A DNA stretch of 64,000 bases, taken from NCBI GenBank assembly GCA_015179125.1, contig WHVA01000295.1, positions 62,001-126,000 of the forward strand, read 5' to 3'. The first letter of the stretch is position 1. Each line of letters opens with the position of its first letter. Below, in pieces: positions 43,232 through 54,099 of the stretch. The notes below the pieces were generated by a model, which was given only the letters and a program-made list of their open reading frames with translations, was not told where the DNA came from and searched no databases. This DNA comes from Gautieria morchelliformis (Eukaryota > Basidiomycota > Agaricomycetes > Gomphales > Gomphaceae). A program made the position numbers and the translations under genes.

Positions 43232-43851
43232 GCGCCACCTACAGGTCCAGCGCGATCAGATTCACGTCGGAGGACGAAACCGCCATGAAAGTCATGGCGG
43301 CACGCACGTCGGTCACGCCAGACAAGGCGGCCAAGCCGGTGTATCACCACCGAAGCAAACATAGGACACGGCCAACGCACCCACGCAGTGAGAACCATAC
43401 CCTGTCGGGGTACTGGGAAATAAATGGTGTAAAAGCCCACTGCCTGCTGGATAGCGGCAGCGAAGGGGTACTGCTATCCCCTGAGTTCACGCGAGCTACA
43501 GGGATGAAAACATTCTCCCTGGAGCAGCCAATCGCGCTGCAGCTAGCCTGCATAGGCACCCATTCCACGATCAACTATGGAACAAACACGACCATCAAAT
43601 TTGGTCGTGAAACATACAACGAATATTTTGATGTGGCAAATGTCGAATATTACAACGCGATCTTAGGGACGCCATTCCTAAGGAGATTCGGCATAACCCT
43701 GGACTTCTCAAGCCCAGGGACAATCCGCAAGGGGAACAAAGTAATCCCCACGGGCAAGGTCTTGTTCGACGATGATGGATCGACGAACGAGGACAAGGGA
43801 CCACGGGTGAGCAGGACCACCCGGGCACCGAAACCAAACCTGGCTCATTGA
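43232..43851 (+). pseudogene. Gypsy C retropepsin-like protease
   Basis: The frame continues the Gag C-terminus after the solo LTR. It shows the protease motif CLLDSGSEGVLLS, then YNAILGTPFLRRFGI, the Ile-Leu-Gly partner motif. The stop at 43851 precedes the RT remnant by about 250 bp with only frameshifted sequence between. It is cut from Gag by the LTR insertion. Confidence 0.75.
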
Positions 43852-44099
43852 AGCCAGGAGGACGAGTCGCGGAACGACTTGTCCTCGAACTTGCCCTACA
43901 ACCATAGGGAGAGGCGCTCTCACCTAACAGTGAAAGCGATGGGGAAGAGGAGAGCGGTTCTGTGTGCCACGGGACCTAATAGACGCACACAGTGCCTAAT
44001 GGCTTCTAAGCCAACCACCACCACCACCATCATCCTCAAGGATGATGATCTTCCTCGCCTCCGCGAGGAATGGATGGAACGAATCACTGACTAGTCAGT

Positions 44100-44617
44100 G
44101 GAATTCCATTAGAACTCCCGCCACTACGGGAGATCAACCATGAGATCAATCTCATAGATCCCAACAAGCACATGCGGTATCGACTACCGAAATGCCCCGA
44201 ACACTTCCGAGAGGAACTGTCGGCTAAGATAGAAAGATACACCACTGCAAAGTGGTGGATTCCGGCAGTTGCGCAGCAGGCCGTGCCCATGCTGTGTGTG
44301 CCAAAGAAGAATGGTACATTACGAACCATCTTCAATCTGCGTCAGCAGAACGTGAACACGGTGAAGGACGTCACGCCCATCCCGGATCAGGATATCATCC
44401 GCAGCGACATGGCTCGCTGTCGGTATCAAACAAAACTCCATATGTCGGAAGCATACGAGCAGATCCGGATTCATCCAGATCACATAGCAAAGGCTGCCTT
44501 TGCCACGATCCTTGGCACCTTTAGGAGCCAGGTGATACAGATGGGAGACTGCAATGCCCCATCAACGTTCCAACGGCTGATGACAGCCATTTTCCGCGAC
44601 TGCATAGGTCGCTTTGT
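44100..44617 (+). pseudogene. pol: Gypsy C reverse transcriptase, N-terminal half
   Basis: Reads LPPLREINHEI ... MLCVPKKNGTLRTIFNLRQQN ... CNAPSTFQRLMTAIFRDCIGRFV, the fingers and first half of the palm of a Ty3/Gypsy RT. In motif A the first catalytic aspartate is replaced by histidine (KLHMSEAYEQIR, where relatives have LDMS). The sequence ends before the YxDD box. This RT could not be active. Confidence 0.75.
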
Positions 44618-44845
44618 AGGGGAACAGCTGTTCAACCAGCCAAGGAAGGCTGCTCAACCAGCCCTAGTCTGTTCTTTTTGTCTTGACAACATGTAAAAAC
44701 ACATTTGAAGAATTAACAGTATCTGTATGCTGTTAATATAACTGGGGAAAGGCTTTTCAAACATTCCTCTAGTTATCTTATATTTTTCCTTATTTTTCCA
44801 AAGTCTCCATGGCTCAAACTACCATTTTTCTGTCATTACAGAGTT
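44618..44845. other. Junction sequence between Gypsy C and Gypsy D
   Basis: AT-rich, with a small repeat (CAACCAGCC twice near 44635-44665) and no recognised domain. It replaces the RT catalytic region of both elements. Confidence 0.4.
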
Positions 44846-46980
44846 GTGGATCCTCTAGCACCCACAACTCTGTTCCGGGCGCTCTATTTCAAACTCCGCC
44901 AGGCACCTCAGTATTTCCAGCTGAGTCCCAAACAGTTGCTATATGCAGCCATAGCAACTGTGCAGCCTGTTTGGCTTCACCAAACAATGGGGATCATGGT
45001 CAGTCATGACAACAAGGCTGTACTGTCCCAGCTATGTGATGATGGCAAATGGCGGCCTGTGGGGTTTGTCTCCAAAAGCCTCAATGATGCTGAACGCAAC
45101 TATGCCATCCATGACAAGGAGCTTCTTTCTGTGATTCGGGGATTAGAGGAATGGCGCCACATCTTAGAGGGAACAAAGCACAAGATTGAGATTCTCAATG
45201 ACCATCAGAATCTCACCTACTTCCGCACTGCACAAAACCTGAACCGTCGTCAAGCACGCTGGTCACTCTACCTCTCTCGCTTTGATTTTGAGCTGATCCA
45301 TCGTCCTAGTCGTCATTCAGCCAAGCCTGATGCACTCTCACGACGCGTGGATCATAAGCGGGGGGAGGAAGACAACCAAAATCAAGTCTTACTTGCCCCT
45401 GACTTGTTCCACATCAAGGCGAATCCTCCAGAGGCTGGCGCGCAGTTAGTCCCAGGTGAAGGTGATGCTTTCCTCAATCGAGTAAGGAACTGTGTAGACC
45501 GGGATGAAAAGGTTGTCAAGGCTCTCAAAGAACTGGGCTCCTCTGGAAATTTGCGAGGAGAAGAGTGGTCTGAACAGGATGGGCTTGTCCTCTATCACAA
45601 CAAAGTGTATGTGCCGCTTGATGCAAAACTACGACATGACATAGTGAAAGCGCACCATGACATACCTCTCACCGGTCACCCTGGTCGTTGGAGAACCACT
45701 GAACTAGTTGCTCGGAGTTACTGGTGGCCTGGGATGGGACGTTACATTGCAAAATACGTGAAGGCCTGTGACCTGTGCAACCGGACAAAAACCTTCCCTG
45801 CTTCTCCCATTGGCAAGCTTCTACCGAACCGTATCCCAGACCGTAGGTGGCAGGTTATGTCTGTTGACTTGATTGTAGAACTGCCTACCAGTCATGGCTA
45901 TGATGCTCTCCTTGTTGTCGTCGATCGCCTCTCAAAGCGTGCACATGTCATTCCCACCACTTCAGATGTAACTTCGGTGGGAGTTGCCCGACTCTTCCGT
46001 GATCATGTTTGGAAACTTCATGGGCTCCCTGAAGAAATCATCAGTGATCGAGGCACACAGTTCATCTCCCAGTTCATGCGTGAACTGAACAAACTTCTTG
46101 GTGTCAAAGTCGCTGCCTCTACTGCTTATCACCCCCAAACTGATGGACAGACTGAAAGGGTTAATCAGGAGATTGAGCAATACCTTCGACTATTCGTCAA
46201 CCAGCGTCAGGATGATTGGTTTGAATGGATATCCTTGGCTGAGTTTGCCTATAACAACCGAATCCATGCCTCAACCCAGACTACACCCTTCATGTTGGAC
46301 AGTGGCCAACATCCAAGGCTGGGACTGGAACCAGTTCGGGAAACTCGACTCGAGGCCCTGGATGAGTTCACAACACGGATGGAAGCGGCCACAAGAGAAG
46401 CTCGTTCGGCCCTGTCCAAGGCAGCAGAGGACATGGCACGCTTCTATGACGTGCACCATAAAGCAGCCCCAGTTTATAAGCTTGGTGACAAGGTCTGGCT
46501 CAATGCACAAAACATCACAACCACTCGCCCAATGAAGAAGTTAGACCACAAGTGGCTAGGCCCCTACACTGTTAATAAGGTGGTCTCACGAAATGCCTAT
46601 GGTCTAAATCTTCCTACATCCTTTGGTCGCACACATCCAGTGTTCTCTGTCGTCCTGCTTCGGCCATATGAAGATGACCCAATCCTTGAACGTCATGCCC
46701 CTCCACCACCCCCCCTGTCATACGGGATGGAGCCGAAGAATATGAAGTTGAAAGGATTCTAGACAGCAGGATGTTCCGTGGAAGGTTGGAGTATCTCGTG
46801 CGCTGGAAGGGCTATGGAGCTGCCGACGATCTCTGGCTACCAGCGAAAGATGTCTCTGGGGCAAAGCGACTCGTTAAAGAATTTCACCGACAGAACCCAG
46901 AGGCACCTCAACGTATCTCAGCAGCCACATATATGTCCCTCCCCTTCCAGAGATTTCAGAACTTCACAGAACCTTAAACT
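44846..46980 (+). pseudogene. pol: Gypsy D RNase H, integrase and chromodomain; one-base shift in a C7 run
   Basis: A 638-codon uninterrupted frame (to 46762) contains RNase H (HDNKAVLSQ, AERNYAIHDKELL), the integrase HHCC finger (HHDIPLTGHPGRW ... CDLCNRTK), the DDE core (SVDLIVELP, ISDRGTQFIS, GQTERVNQEIEQYL) and the GPY/F module (KWLGPYTVNKV). Near 46709-46715 a run of seven C's shifts the frame; the alternative frame gives EEYEVERILDSRMFRG, then YLVRWKGYG in a chromodomain ending near 46976. RT, protease and Gag are missing: the element is 5'-truncated where it meets Gypsy C. Intact integrase coding implies a recent copy. Confidence 0.85.
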
Positions 46981-47152
46981 CTCTTCGACTGGACAGCAGG
47001 CAGGGCTTCTACTTATGATGTCAAGGGTCCAGAACCCCAAAGATAAGCGATATCGGCCTCCGCCTAACCAATTCATTCCGATAAGCTATATATCCCCTCT
47101 CCACCTGTGACCGCTCACTTCCACTGCATCGACCCCACCACATTCATCAGCC

Positions 47153-47713
47153 ATGTCCTCGCCCGCCATTGAGCTTGTTGCCCTCCCCAGCTTCACCCAA
47201 AACCTCTCTGACCTGCCAAACATGTCACGTGTCGATCCCACCCTCCTGCACTTCTCCGGCTTCTCGTCATCCAGAGCAGCCAGTGAAGCCAAGCTACAAA
47301 GGATGCTTGACTGCCGTGATCTCGACGTCGCATGGTCTTCAAAGTGGTCCGTCAGCTCTGAGGACCTCACACCAGCGGAGAGTCAGGCGCCCACTCGCCC
47401 TGCACTCGCATTCCTCAGACCCCGACACAGACGAGAGAACACGTACTACGTCGGCGACCCTGTCTTCCTCAACGATGGAACCCCCCTTGTGGAACTCCCT
47501 ACACTTTCGAAGGCTGGGTGGGGCGGCATTTTCGTAACATGGCAGGAGAGCGAATACGTCGAGCAAGGTTCCGAGGGCCGCACTTGCCCATGGACCCCAA
47601 TCCCCCTGAGCTCATCATTGACCTGCGTTACCAGGAAGGGAAGGGCCAGGAGAGATGGTGGTCCCGCCTATGGCATACTTGGAAACGATGTCTCGGTGGA
47701 TGTTGAGGGCTAG
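47153..47713 (+). CDS. Extra sense ORF of Gypsy D between chromodomain and 3' LTR
   Basis: A frame of about 187 codons starts MSSPAIELVALPSFTQN. At about 47515 the more protein-like reading passes to a neighbouring frame (GRHFRNMAGERIRRARFRG, then PHLPMDPNPPELIIDLRY) that ends near 47706, suggesting one frameshift in a single ORF. No domain is recognised. Its place matches the space used by an antisense gene in Gypsy B, but here the ORF is in the sense direction. It may be a captured or lineage-specific accessory ORF. Confidence 0.45.
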   Translation: MSSPAIELVALPSFTQNLSDLPNMSRVDPTLLHFSGFSSSRAASEAKLQRMLDCRDLDVAWSSKWSVSSEDLTPAESQAPTRPALAFLRPRHRRENTYYVGDPVFLNDGTPLVELPTLSKAGWGGIFVTWQESEYVEQGSEGRTCPWTPIPLSSSLTCVTRKGRARRDGGPAYGILGNDVSVDVEG

Positions 47714-47746
47714 GTGGCAGCTGTGCTTGTCGGGACGACAAGCATT

Positions 47747-47759
47747 GAGAGGGGGGTGA
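47747..47759 (+). promoter_or_regulatory. Polypurine tract of Gypsy D
   Basis: GAGAGGGGGGTGA directly abuts the TGTCAGGG start of the 3' LTR; such tracts prime plus-strand DNA synthesis. Confidence 0.7.
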
Positions 47760-48038
47760 TGTCAGGGTTCACGCATTTCCTTCCACAAGTTTCTATTTCC
47801 TTCCATGAGTTTCCGTTACCTTCCGTCAGTTTCCATAACCTTCCGTCACATTCCGTCACCTTCCATAACCTTCTACAAGTTTCCGTCTCCCCTATTATGT
47901 AAGCCTTGCCAGCGCTATAAGACTGTAGCCCGTGTGGTGGCGTTTCCTCAGCTTGATCTCTGAGGATACCCACTACACAGGCAAGTCCCCATGTATCTAT
48001 CGTTGGTAGAGTTATAAACTGAGGATACCCACTACACA
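47760..48038 (+). repeat. Gypsy D 3' LTR (about 280 bp)
   Basis: Begins TGTCAGGGTTCACG. The U3 part is a run of degenerate repeats of ACCTTCCGTCA/GTTTCCGT-type units (47780-47890). The 19-bp phrase TGAGGATACCCACTACACA appears twice, 60 bp apart, so the right end is 47979 or, more likely, 48038. It adjoins the truncated Copia gag. Confidence 0.65.
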
Positions 48039-48051
48039 GTTGGTCATTGTC

Positions 48052-48840
48052 CTAGTATCGGCTCTTATCTCCTTGAGTATCTTTGGTTGTGGCTTCGTCA
48101 TTAGTGTTGCCCTCACACTTCTGCCCCTTCTGGTCCTTCTTAGTAGATGAACCAATAAACACCTGCTCTTCTTGCGGGAGTGTTTTCTTCCTGTCATACT
48201 GAGCCTTTAGTACCCTAATAATATTATCAGGGACCAATGGCATCCCGCATTCTTCAAGCGAAGTTGTAAGGGCATTCATGACTGCCTCATAGGATGGTGG
48301 AAGTGACGCAAGGATTATGTCCATAAATTCTTCTTCAGAAACTCTAGCTCCCATCTCATTAAGACGAGCATATAGGTCTTGGGCCTTGTCCAAGTGATCT
48401 CTCAAGTCTCCATCCTCAGGACATCTCATACTGTGGAGTTGTCTCTGCAGGCTGGTGAGGACCATCTTGGGCTTTTTGGTCATTTCATTGACCAGTGCAT
48501 CCCAAGTCTCTTTTGCTGTCTTCTGCTTCTGTAGCATCAGGGCTAATGACTCTGACACTGAGACGATGATTTGGGTCTTGGCTTGTCCTTCTCTAGCAAG
48601 GTATCTCTCCAGCTTCTCCTCAGCCTTATCCATCTGAGTTTCCTCAGCTTCTGTAAGAATATGGCCTGGGGGCATAACTGGAGGATCAGGAGGTCTAGTG
48701 ACTCTCCCTTCAATATGCTTGAGCAGATTTTTGGACTCGAAATAGCTGATGAGAGTGGCTCGCCACAATGGCCAATTACTTCCATCAGTAGCAAGCTTCT
48801 CAACACCCAACAGCTTCTCAGAAGTGTCTCCGGGGCCCAT
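48052..48840 (-). pseudogene. gag: Copia-type Gag, truncated
   Basis: Minus-strand frame of 262 codons beginning MGPGDTSEKLLGVEKLATDG with SNWPLWRATLISYFESKNLL. This is the Gag-polyprotein region of Ty1/Copia elements (UBN2-like: VNEMTKKPKMVLTSLQRQLHSM, LASLPPSYEAVMNALTTS). It ends at 48052 before any CCHC knuckle or pol sequence because the Gypsy D LTR cuts it off. It lies 5 bp from its own 5' LTR. Confidence 0.8.
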
Positions 48841-48845
48841 AACCC
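48833..48845 (-). promoter_or_regulatory. Copia primer-binding site complementary to initiator tRNA-Met anticodon arm
   Basis: The 13-mer GGGTTATGGGCCC (minus strand) starts at the first base after the LTR. It is the exact complement of the anticodon stem-loop GGGCCCAUAACCC of eukaryotic initiator tRNA-Met, the internal-tRNA priming mode known for Copia. The gag ATG (48840-48838) lies within it, opposite the CAU anticodon. Confidence 0.75.
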
Positions 48846-49343
48846 TGTGGAGGACAGGAATTATAGGCAGTAGGTATGGACTTGTTATTCAAAAGAATAG
48901 ACTAGAAATCAATTCACTCTCTCAGTGAATTTAGTGGTCACTATAAATATATTATACACTACCTAGAAATCAATTCACTACAGAGGATTTCTAGGTCAAT
49001 TAATGCAAAGACTACTAGACTAATTTACTTGCCTCTCTCAGTGAATTTAGTGGTCACTGAGAGAGGGGGAAATGTGTTCCACTGCGCATGTACTACTACC
49101 CGGCCCTTTAGCGCCCAAGAGCTCGCGCGTCGAAGTCATTTCAGACTCCGCTGGGTGCAGCCGCTTGTGAAAGTAGGAATAACAAGATGAAATAGAGAGA
49201 TAAGGAATGAGTGGAAAATTTCGAAAATAACCAGAGAAATGGATGCATAATACAAGAACAATGTGAGAAGAAATTGGAAGGCCACACAACAAATTGGATA
49301 TATTATGCTTGATTTTGGTGCAGGAGCATAAATGCACCCAACA
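48846..49343 (-). repeat. Copia 5' LTR (498 bp)
   Basis: On the minus strand it runs from TGTTGGGTGCATTTATG to GTCCTCCACA. It matches the solo LTR at 50447-50943. It contains an inverted-repeat-rich segment (CTCTCTCAGTGAATTTAG units). It sits at the edge of repeat A copy 5, which begins at GAAATCTCC immediately beyond, so the Copia element inserted into that repeat. Confidence 0.88.
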
Positions 49344-50249
49344 GAAATCTCCAGGAGAAGGCTCAAGATGATGATCACAGCGAGGTCAAGTTTGCACAAG
49401 ATGGACGACGCATGATAATTGAACTGGGGAATATACATGCAAAATGCAAACTACTTATATTGAATGCTCGTAAGGTATCAGTGAATAGGAAAGAGGCTGT
49501 CACGAGCCAGGGTTGGATAGGGGTGCACAATCGTGATACAACATAGATGAAATAAACATACAATAGAGTGAGAGAAGAGGGAGAACATGAAACGACGGAG
49601 AGCGAAGGTGGCAAAGGCACCTTTGTACGAAATCATGTCTTGGGGCCCGCATATACACCGCCCTGCATGGGTTCTTCATCTGCTGGGTTGATCCCACACG
49701 ACCTACAGGTAGAATGTCCCGCAAACACACCCTGCTCATATGAACACCAAAAGGGGGTTGGATCGAGAAGCTGATGGAGTTACTGACGAGCCATCATGCC
49801 GGGTAGGGATGTTGATCGTGATTTGATGGTGTGCCTGCTGGCGAATGATGCGAGCAGCGAATAGCCGTTCGGCGAAATGCAAGGAAGGGCAAACAGAGGT
49901 GACATAGGGGAGGAGAGGTTGAGGTGGAGGGCGAAACCGAGCGAACATTGAGGGGAGTAGCGAAAGGGAAAATGGGGATACCAAGGTGCAGGAAATGCAC
50001 AAGTCATGACAATCCGATCATAGGAACACCATTGAAAGAGGGTTGAGCAGAGGAGGTGATAGGCCCAGTGATGACTGCCAAGTCAGTCCAAAGACGTCGA
50101 TCATGCTTTGACGGCATGGCTATGGTAAATGGCGCGAACAGCGAAGATCGGTTGCCGAACACGGCAAGAGCGATCAGAACGAACATGGAGGTGGAGTGAG
50201 AAATGGGAGAACAGGGCATTTGAGTATGGGAAATAAACGCGTCATGACA
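49344..50249 (-). mobile_element. Repeat A copy 5, truncated, extended right end
   Basis: Starts in the middle of the family at GAAATCTCC, where Copia interrupts it, and ends CGCGTCATGACA. It has the long form: one TCATGACA near 50010 and a second at 50249, with the extra block of about 240 bp between. The first half is not present to the left because other elements replaced it. Confidence 0.8.
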
Positions 50250-50275
50250 CCATGCCCCCAAGAATGTTTACATCT

Positions 50276-51131
50276 AAACAGATGTTCCAGACCTTCCTGC
50301 CTTCTACTTTGACCCACTTATTAACCCCACCGCATCTCGTTCCTTCTTGCCAAAGAACGCACCTCTTGTGTCACACAAGGACAATATCTTCAGGCCCAAT
50401 GGTGTGGACGATGACTTTGAGCTCCTACATGAAGTCATGCCATTCCTGTTGAGGACAGGAATTATAGGCAGTAGGAATGGACTTCTTGTTCAAAAGAATA
50501 GACTAGAAAACAATTCACTCTCTCAGTGAATTTAGTTGTCACTGTAAATATATTATACACTACCTAGAAAACAATTCACTACAGAGGATTTCTAGGTTAA
50601 TAAATCGAAAGAATGCTAGACTAATTTACTTGCCTCTCTCAGTGAATTTAGTTGTCACTGAGAGAGGGGGAAACTGTTTCACTGCGCATGTACTACTACC
50701 CGGCCCTTTAGCGCCCAAGAGCTCGCGCGTCGAAGTCATTTCAGACTCCGCTGGGTGCAGCCGCTTGTGAAAGTAGGAATAACAAGATGAAATGGAGAGA
50801 TAGGGAGTGAGTGGAAAATTTCGAAAATAACCAGAGAGATGGATGCATAATGCAAGAACAAAATGAGAAGAAATTGAGAAAGCACACAACAAATTGGATA
50901 TATTATGCTTGATTTTGGTGCAGGAGCATCAATGCACCCAACAATTCCTCACCAATGCCAAACTTGAGAATGAGTATACTGCAGATGGCATTGCATTATG
51001 GTAGGTGCCTGCCCTGTATGACCACCGCAGTGGGTGTACTTGTTATGCCAAGGACATCCCACTTGTGAAGAACTGCTACCTTGCACTTGAGTGCTGCCCC
51101 TCTAATCAACCCACAAACGTCCACATCTCAT
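50276..51131 (+). pseudogene. PRP8: PRP8 fragment 1 (U5 snRNP scaffold)
   Basis: Plus-strand exon sequence reads LPAFYFDPLINPTASRS, then NAPLVSHKDNIFRPNGVDDDFELL, MPFL, then after a solo LTR TADGIALW, a TAG (51002-51004), HRSGCTCYAKDIPLVKNCYL, SNQPTNVHISYQ. This is the N-terminal third of Prp8, the spliceosome's central scaffold. A splice acceptor (TAAACAG) precedes the first exon. The stop codon, the LTR and the following inversion make it non-functional. No intein, which Prp8 often carries in fungi, is visible here. Confidence 0.85.
50447..50943 (-). mobile_element. Solo Copia LTR (497 bp) in PRP8, TSD ATTCC
   Basis: Same family as 48846-49343. Flanked by perfect ATTCC (50442-50446 and 50944-50948). 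Removing the LTR and one duplication rejoins the PRP8 codons for PFLTN. Confidence 0.94.
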
Positions 51132-51242
51132 ACCAGATCAGTTCACTTATTCACCGAACGGCATACTTATTCGCACAAGTTATTCAGGCATTCACTGTGT
51201 TCACTAATACACGATATTAACGCCTAAAAACGAATCTTGACA
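51132..51242 (+). mobile_element. Repeat A copy 6, detached end (inverted)
   Basis: About 111 bp of one repeat A end, in plus orientation, ending ACGAATCTTGACA. It is the missing end of the copy at 51842-53012; both belong to one element split by an inversion. Confidence 0.88.
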
Positions 51243-51841
51243 ACCACCATGCTTCAGACAGATGTTGTAAAATTGTCTTGGCCTTGTTCTGTTTGATTGA
51301 CTTCAGCATCATGTCCATGATATCATGCATGACTGCAGCATGAAGCTCAAGATCATAATGTCACTCAACATGCTGCTTGGTCATGGTCTTGGCTATGCCT
51401 TTGCTGTTGTTCTTATACATGCTGGTCAATGCACCAATATGGGCGAACAGACATTCCAAGACAAAACTGAACATGGGTATCCATGATAAGCTTGGTGAGT
51501 GACAGGATTTCATGGCATAAGTGGAAGGCATTTCCAAAGTGCGACTTTTTCCACTCCTTAGTCATGAGTGTCTTGACAGGCTTCAGGTTCATGTTGTAAT
51601 CCAGGTGCAGGTAGTTTAAGTTCTGAAACACATGTCAGAGCTTGATCAGCCATTGGATAAAAAAAAACATGTTTACTTTGCGATGAATGAGCAAATTGAG
51701 CATGTTATAACCTTGCCTGCAGACCTGCAGACCTGCCTCCACCCAGTCAAGCTTGGTTGTCTGGAAGAACTTCATAGCCTTCAGCTGTCTGAGTAGATTC
51801 TTTTTGGTCACTGCCTTAGGCAGACAATGCTTGAGCTCATT
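51243..51841 (-). pseudogene. PRP8: PRP8 fragment 2, in inverted orientation
   Basis: On the minus strand from 51841: [52 protein letters not shown], then a retained intron (GTAAAC...TTTCAG), [36 protein letters not shown], and after an internal deletion and shift SKGIAKTMTKQHVE, a TGA (51361-51363), [34 protein letters not shown]. This continues fragment 1 after a gap of a few codons. It is reversed relative to fragments 1, 3 and 4. Confidence 0.87.
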
Positions 51842-53012
51842 GATGAATGTTCACGAAACAAGAGGGTTGCCCGAACGGGGCGCGCCCTATCTACAGTCGT
51901 AGTGAAATAGCTCGCAGCACTTGACGACGTAACGTGCAAGATATTGCGGAAGGGCTGTCTAAGTTTCGACGGTCCCTTCACTGGCGAAGGTGCTCCTTCA
52001 GAGCCCTTCGCCAACAGCGCAGAAAGTAGTTTGAAGGCTAGGGTAACGAAGATGAAGTATGAGAACTCACCAGTGATGCCTAAGTCCTAGGCTGGTTGAA
52101 GATAGAAATCTTCAAGGGGAGGCCCAAGACGATGATCACAGCGAGGTCAAGTTTGCACAAGATGGACGACGTATGATAATTGAACTGGGGAATATACATG
52201 CGAATGTAAACTACTTATATCGAATGCTCGTAAGGTAACAGCAAATAGGAAAGAGGCCGTCACAAGTCAGGGTTGGATAGGGGTGCGCAGCCATGATACA
52301 ACATAGATGAAATAAACATACAATAGAATGTGAGAAGAGGGAGAACATGAAACAACGGAGAGTAAAGGTAGCGAAGGCACTTATGGACAAAACCATGTCT
52401 TGGGACCCACATACATGCTACCCTGCATGGACTCTTGGTCTACTGGGTTGATTCCGCACGGCCTATGGAGGGGATGTCCTGCGAACATACTTTGACCATA
52501 CGAATGCCCAATGGGGTTGGATTTAAGAAGACGATGGGGTTAATGATGAACCATCATGTCGGGTGAATGGTATCGATCGTTTTTGATGGTGTGCCTGCTG
52601 GTGAATGATGCGAGCAGCGAATAGCCGTTCAGCGAAATGCAAGGAAGGGCAAACAGAGGTGACATAGGGGAGGAGAGGTTGAGGTGGAGGGCGAAACCGA
52701 GCGAACATTGAGGGGGAGTAGCGAAAGGGAAAATGGGGATACCAAGGTGCAGGAAATGCACAGGTCATGACAACCCAACTATTAGAACACCATCGGAAGA
52801 GGGTCGAGCAGAGGAGGTGGTAGGCCCAGTGATGACTGCCGAGTCAGTCCCAGGACGTCGATCGTGCATTTGATGGCGCGGCTATGGTAGTTGGCGCAAA
52901 CAGCGAGAGTTGGTTGCCGAACATAACAATGGTGATCGGAACGAACACGAAGGCGGGGTGAGAAAATAGGAAAACTGAGCTTCTGAGTATGAGAGATAAA
53001 CACGTCATGACA
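51842..53012 (-). mobile_element. Repeat A copy 6, main part, TSD GTGGT
   Basis: Lacks its first 111 bp, which are at 51132-51242 in opposite orientation. Ends CACGTCATGACA. The right flank GTGGT (53013-53017) equals the complement of the bases beside the detached end (ACCAC, 51243-51247), giving the original target duplication. Carries the long X-Y form with an inner TCATGACA near 52770. Confidence 0.9.
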
Positions 53013-53152
53013 GTGGTGTTGGAAAGTGAACATTAAGTCTTATTTTATGTGAATCAATCAAGCTCATTGACTGTGTTTCTTAGTCCCATGGAAGGTCCCC
53101 AGTATGCCTACTGCAATCAAGAACATCATCCTATGCTACATCAAGAGCAAGG
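53013..53152 (+). pseudogene. PRP8: PRP8 fragment 3 with intron
   Basis: Continues the PRP8 reading: TGTTGGAAA (CWK), an intron (GTGAACATT ... TTTCTTAG, about 53026-53082), then PWKVPSMPTAIKNIILCYIKSK. The next repeat A inserts in the following codon. Confidence 0.85.
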
Positions 53153-54099
53153 TGTCATGACTCGTTTATTTCTTATACCCAGTAACTCTATCCTCCCTTT
53201 CATCACTCCACCTCTATGATCACTCCATTCGCCGCTCGCATCATTCACCAGCAGGCATGCCATCAAACATGATTGACATCCTCTACCCGGCGTGATGGTT
53301 CATCACAGGTCCCATCATCTTCCTGACACAACCCCTTTAGGTGTTTGTATGCCTGGAATGCATTCGTGGGACGTCCTAACCGTAGATCGTGTGGGATCAA
53401 CCCAGCAGACGAAGAGTCCGTGCAGGGTAACGTATATGCAGGTCTCAAGGCGTGTTTTCGTACATAGGTACCTTCGCCCTCTTTTCTCCCCGTCGTTTCA
53501 CATTTGCACTCCTCCTTCTTTCTATTGTATACGTGTTTCACCTATTTTGTATCCTGACTGTGCACCCCTATCCAACCCTGACTTATGACGGCCTCTTTCC
53601 TATTCGCTGATATCATACGAGCATTCAATATAAGTAGTTTACATTTGCATGTATATTCCCCAGTTCAATTATCATACGTCCATCTTGTGACCTCACTGTG
53701 ACCATCGTCTTGCACCCTCTCCTATAGATTTCTATCTTTGACCAGAGGAGGATTTAAGCACCACTGGTGAGTTTTTGTACTTTACCTTTGTTACCTTAGT
53801 CTTTGTATTGTTATCTGCGCTGTCGGCGAAGGGCTCCGAAGGAGTGCCTTTGCCGGCGAAAGGATTGTTGCTGCTGAACAACCTTTCCATGACACCTTGC
53901 ACATTACATCGTCAAGTGTCATGGGCTACTTCGCTACGACTGTAGATAGGGCAAGCTCCGTTAGGGCAGCCCTCTTATCGTTTGAACATTTATTGGTTCA
54001 CCCTATTCACTGAACGGCACATTTCTTCGCACAAGCTATTCATGCATTCACTGTGTTCACTAATACACATTATTAACCCCTAAAAATCCAATCTTGACA
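53153..54099 (+). mobile_element. Repeat A copy 7 (947 bp), TSD CAAGG
   Basis: Short form, TGTCATGACTCG to CCAATCTTGACA, with perfect CAAGG duplications (53148-53152 and 54100-54104). It splits the PRP8 codons for SKADWW. Confidence 0.95.

Larger units (their letters stand above)
39927..44617 (+). mobile_element. Gypsy C, 3'-truncated Ty3/Gypsy element
   Basis: Starts with an LTR at 39927 inside the C2-NACHT remnant, followed by gag, protease and half of RT. RT stops at about 44617 just before its catalytic YxDD box, and unrelated sequence leading into Gypsy D follows. No 3' LTR of this family was found downstream. A solo LTR (42751-43231) interrupts the gag-protease junction. Confidence 0.75.
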
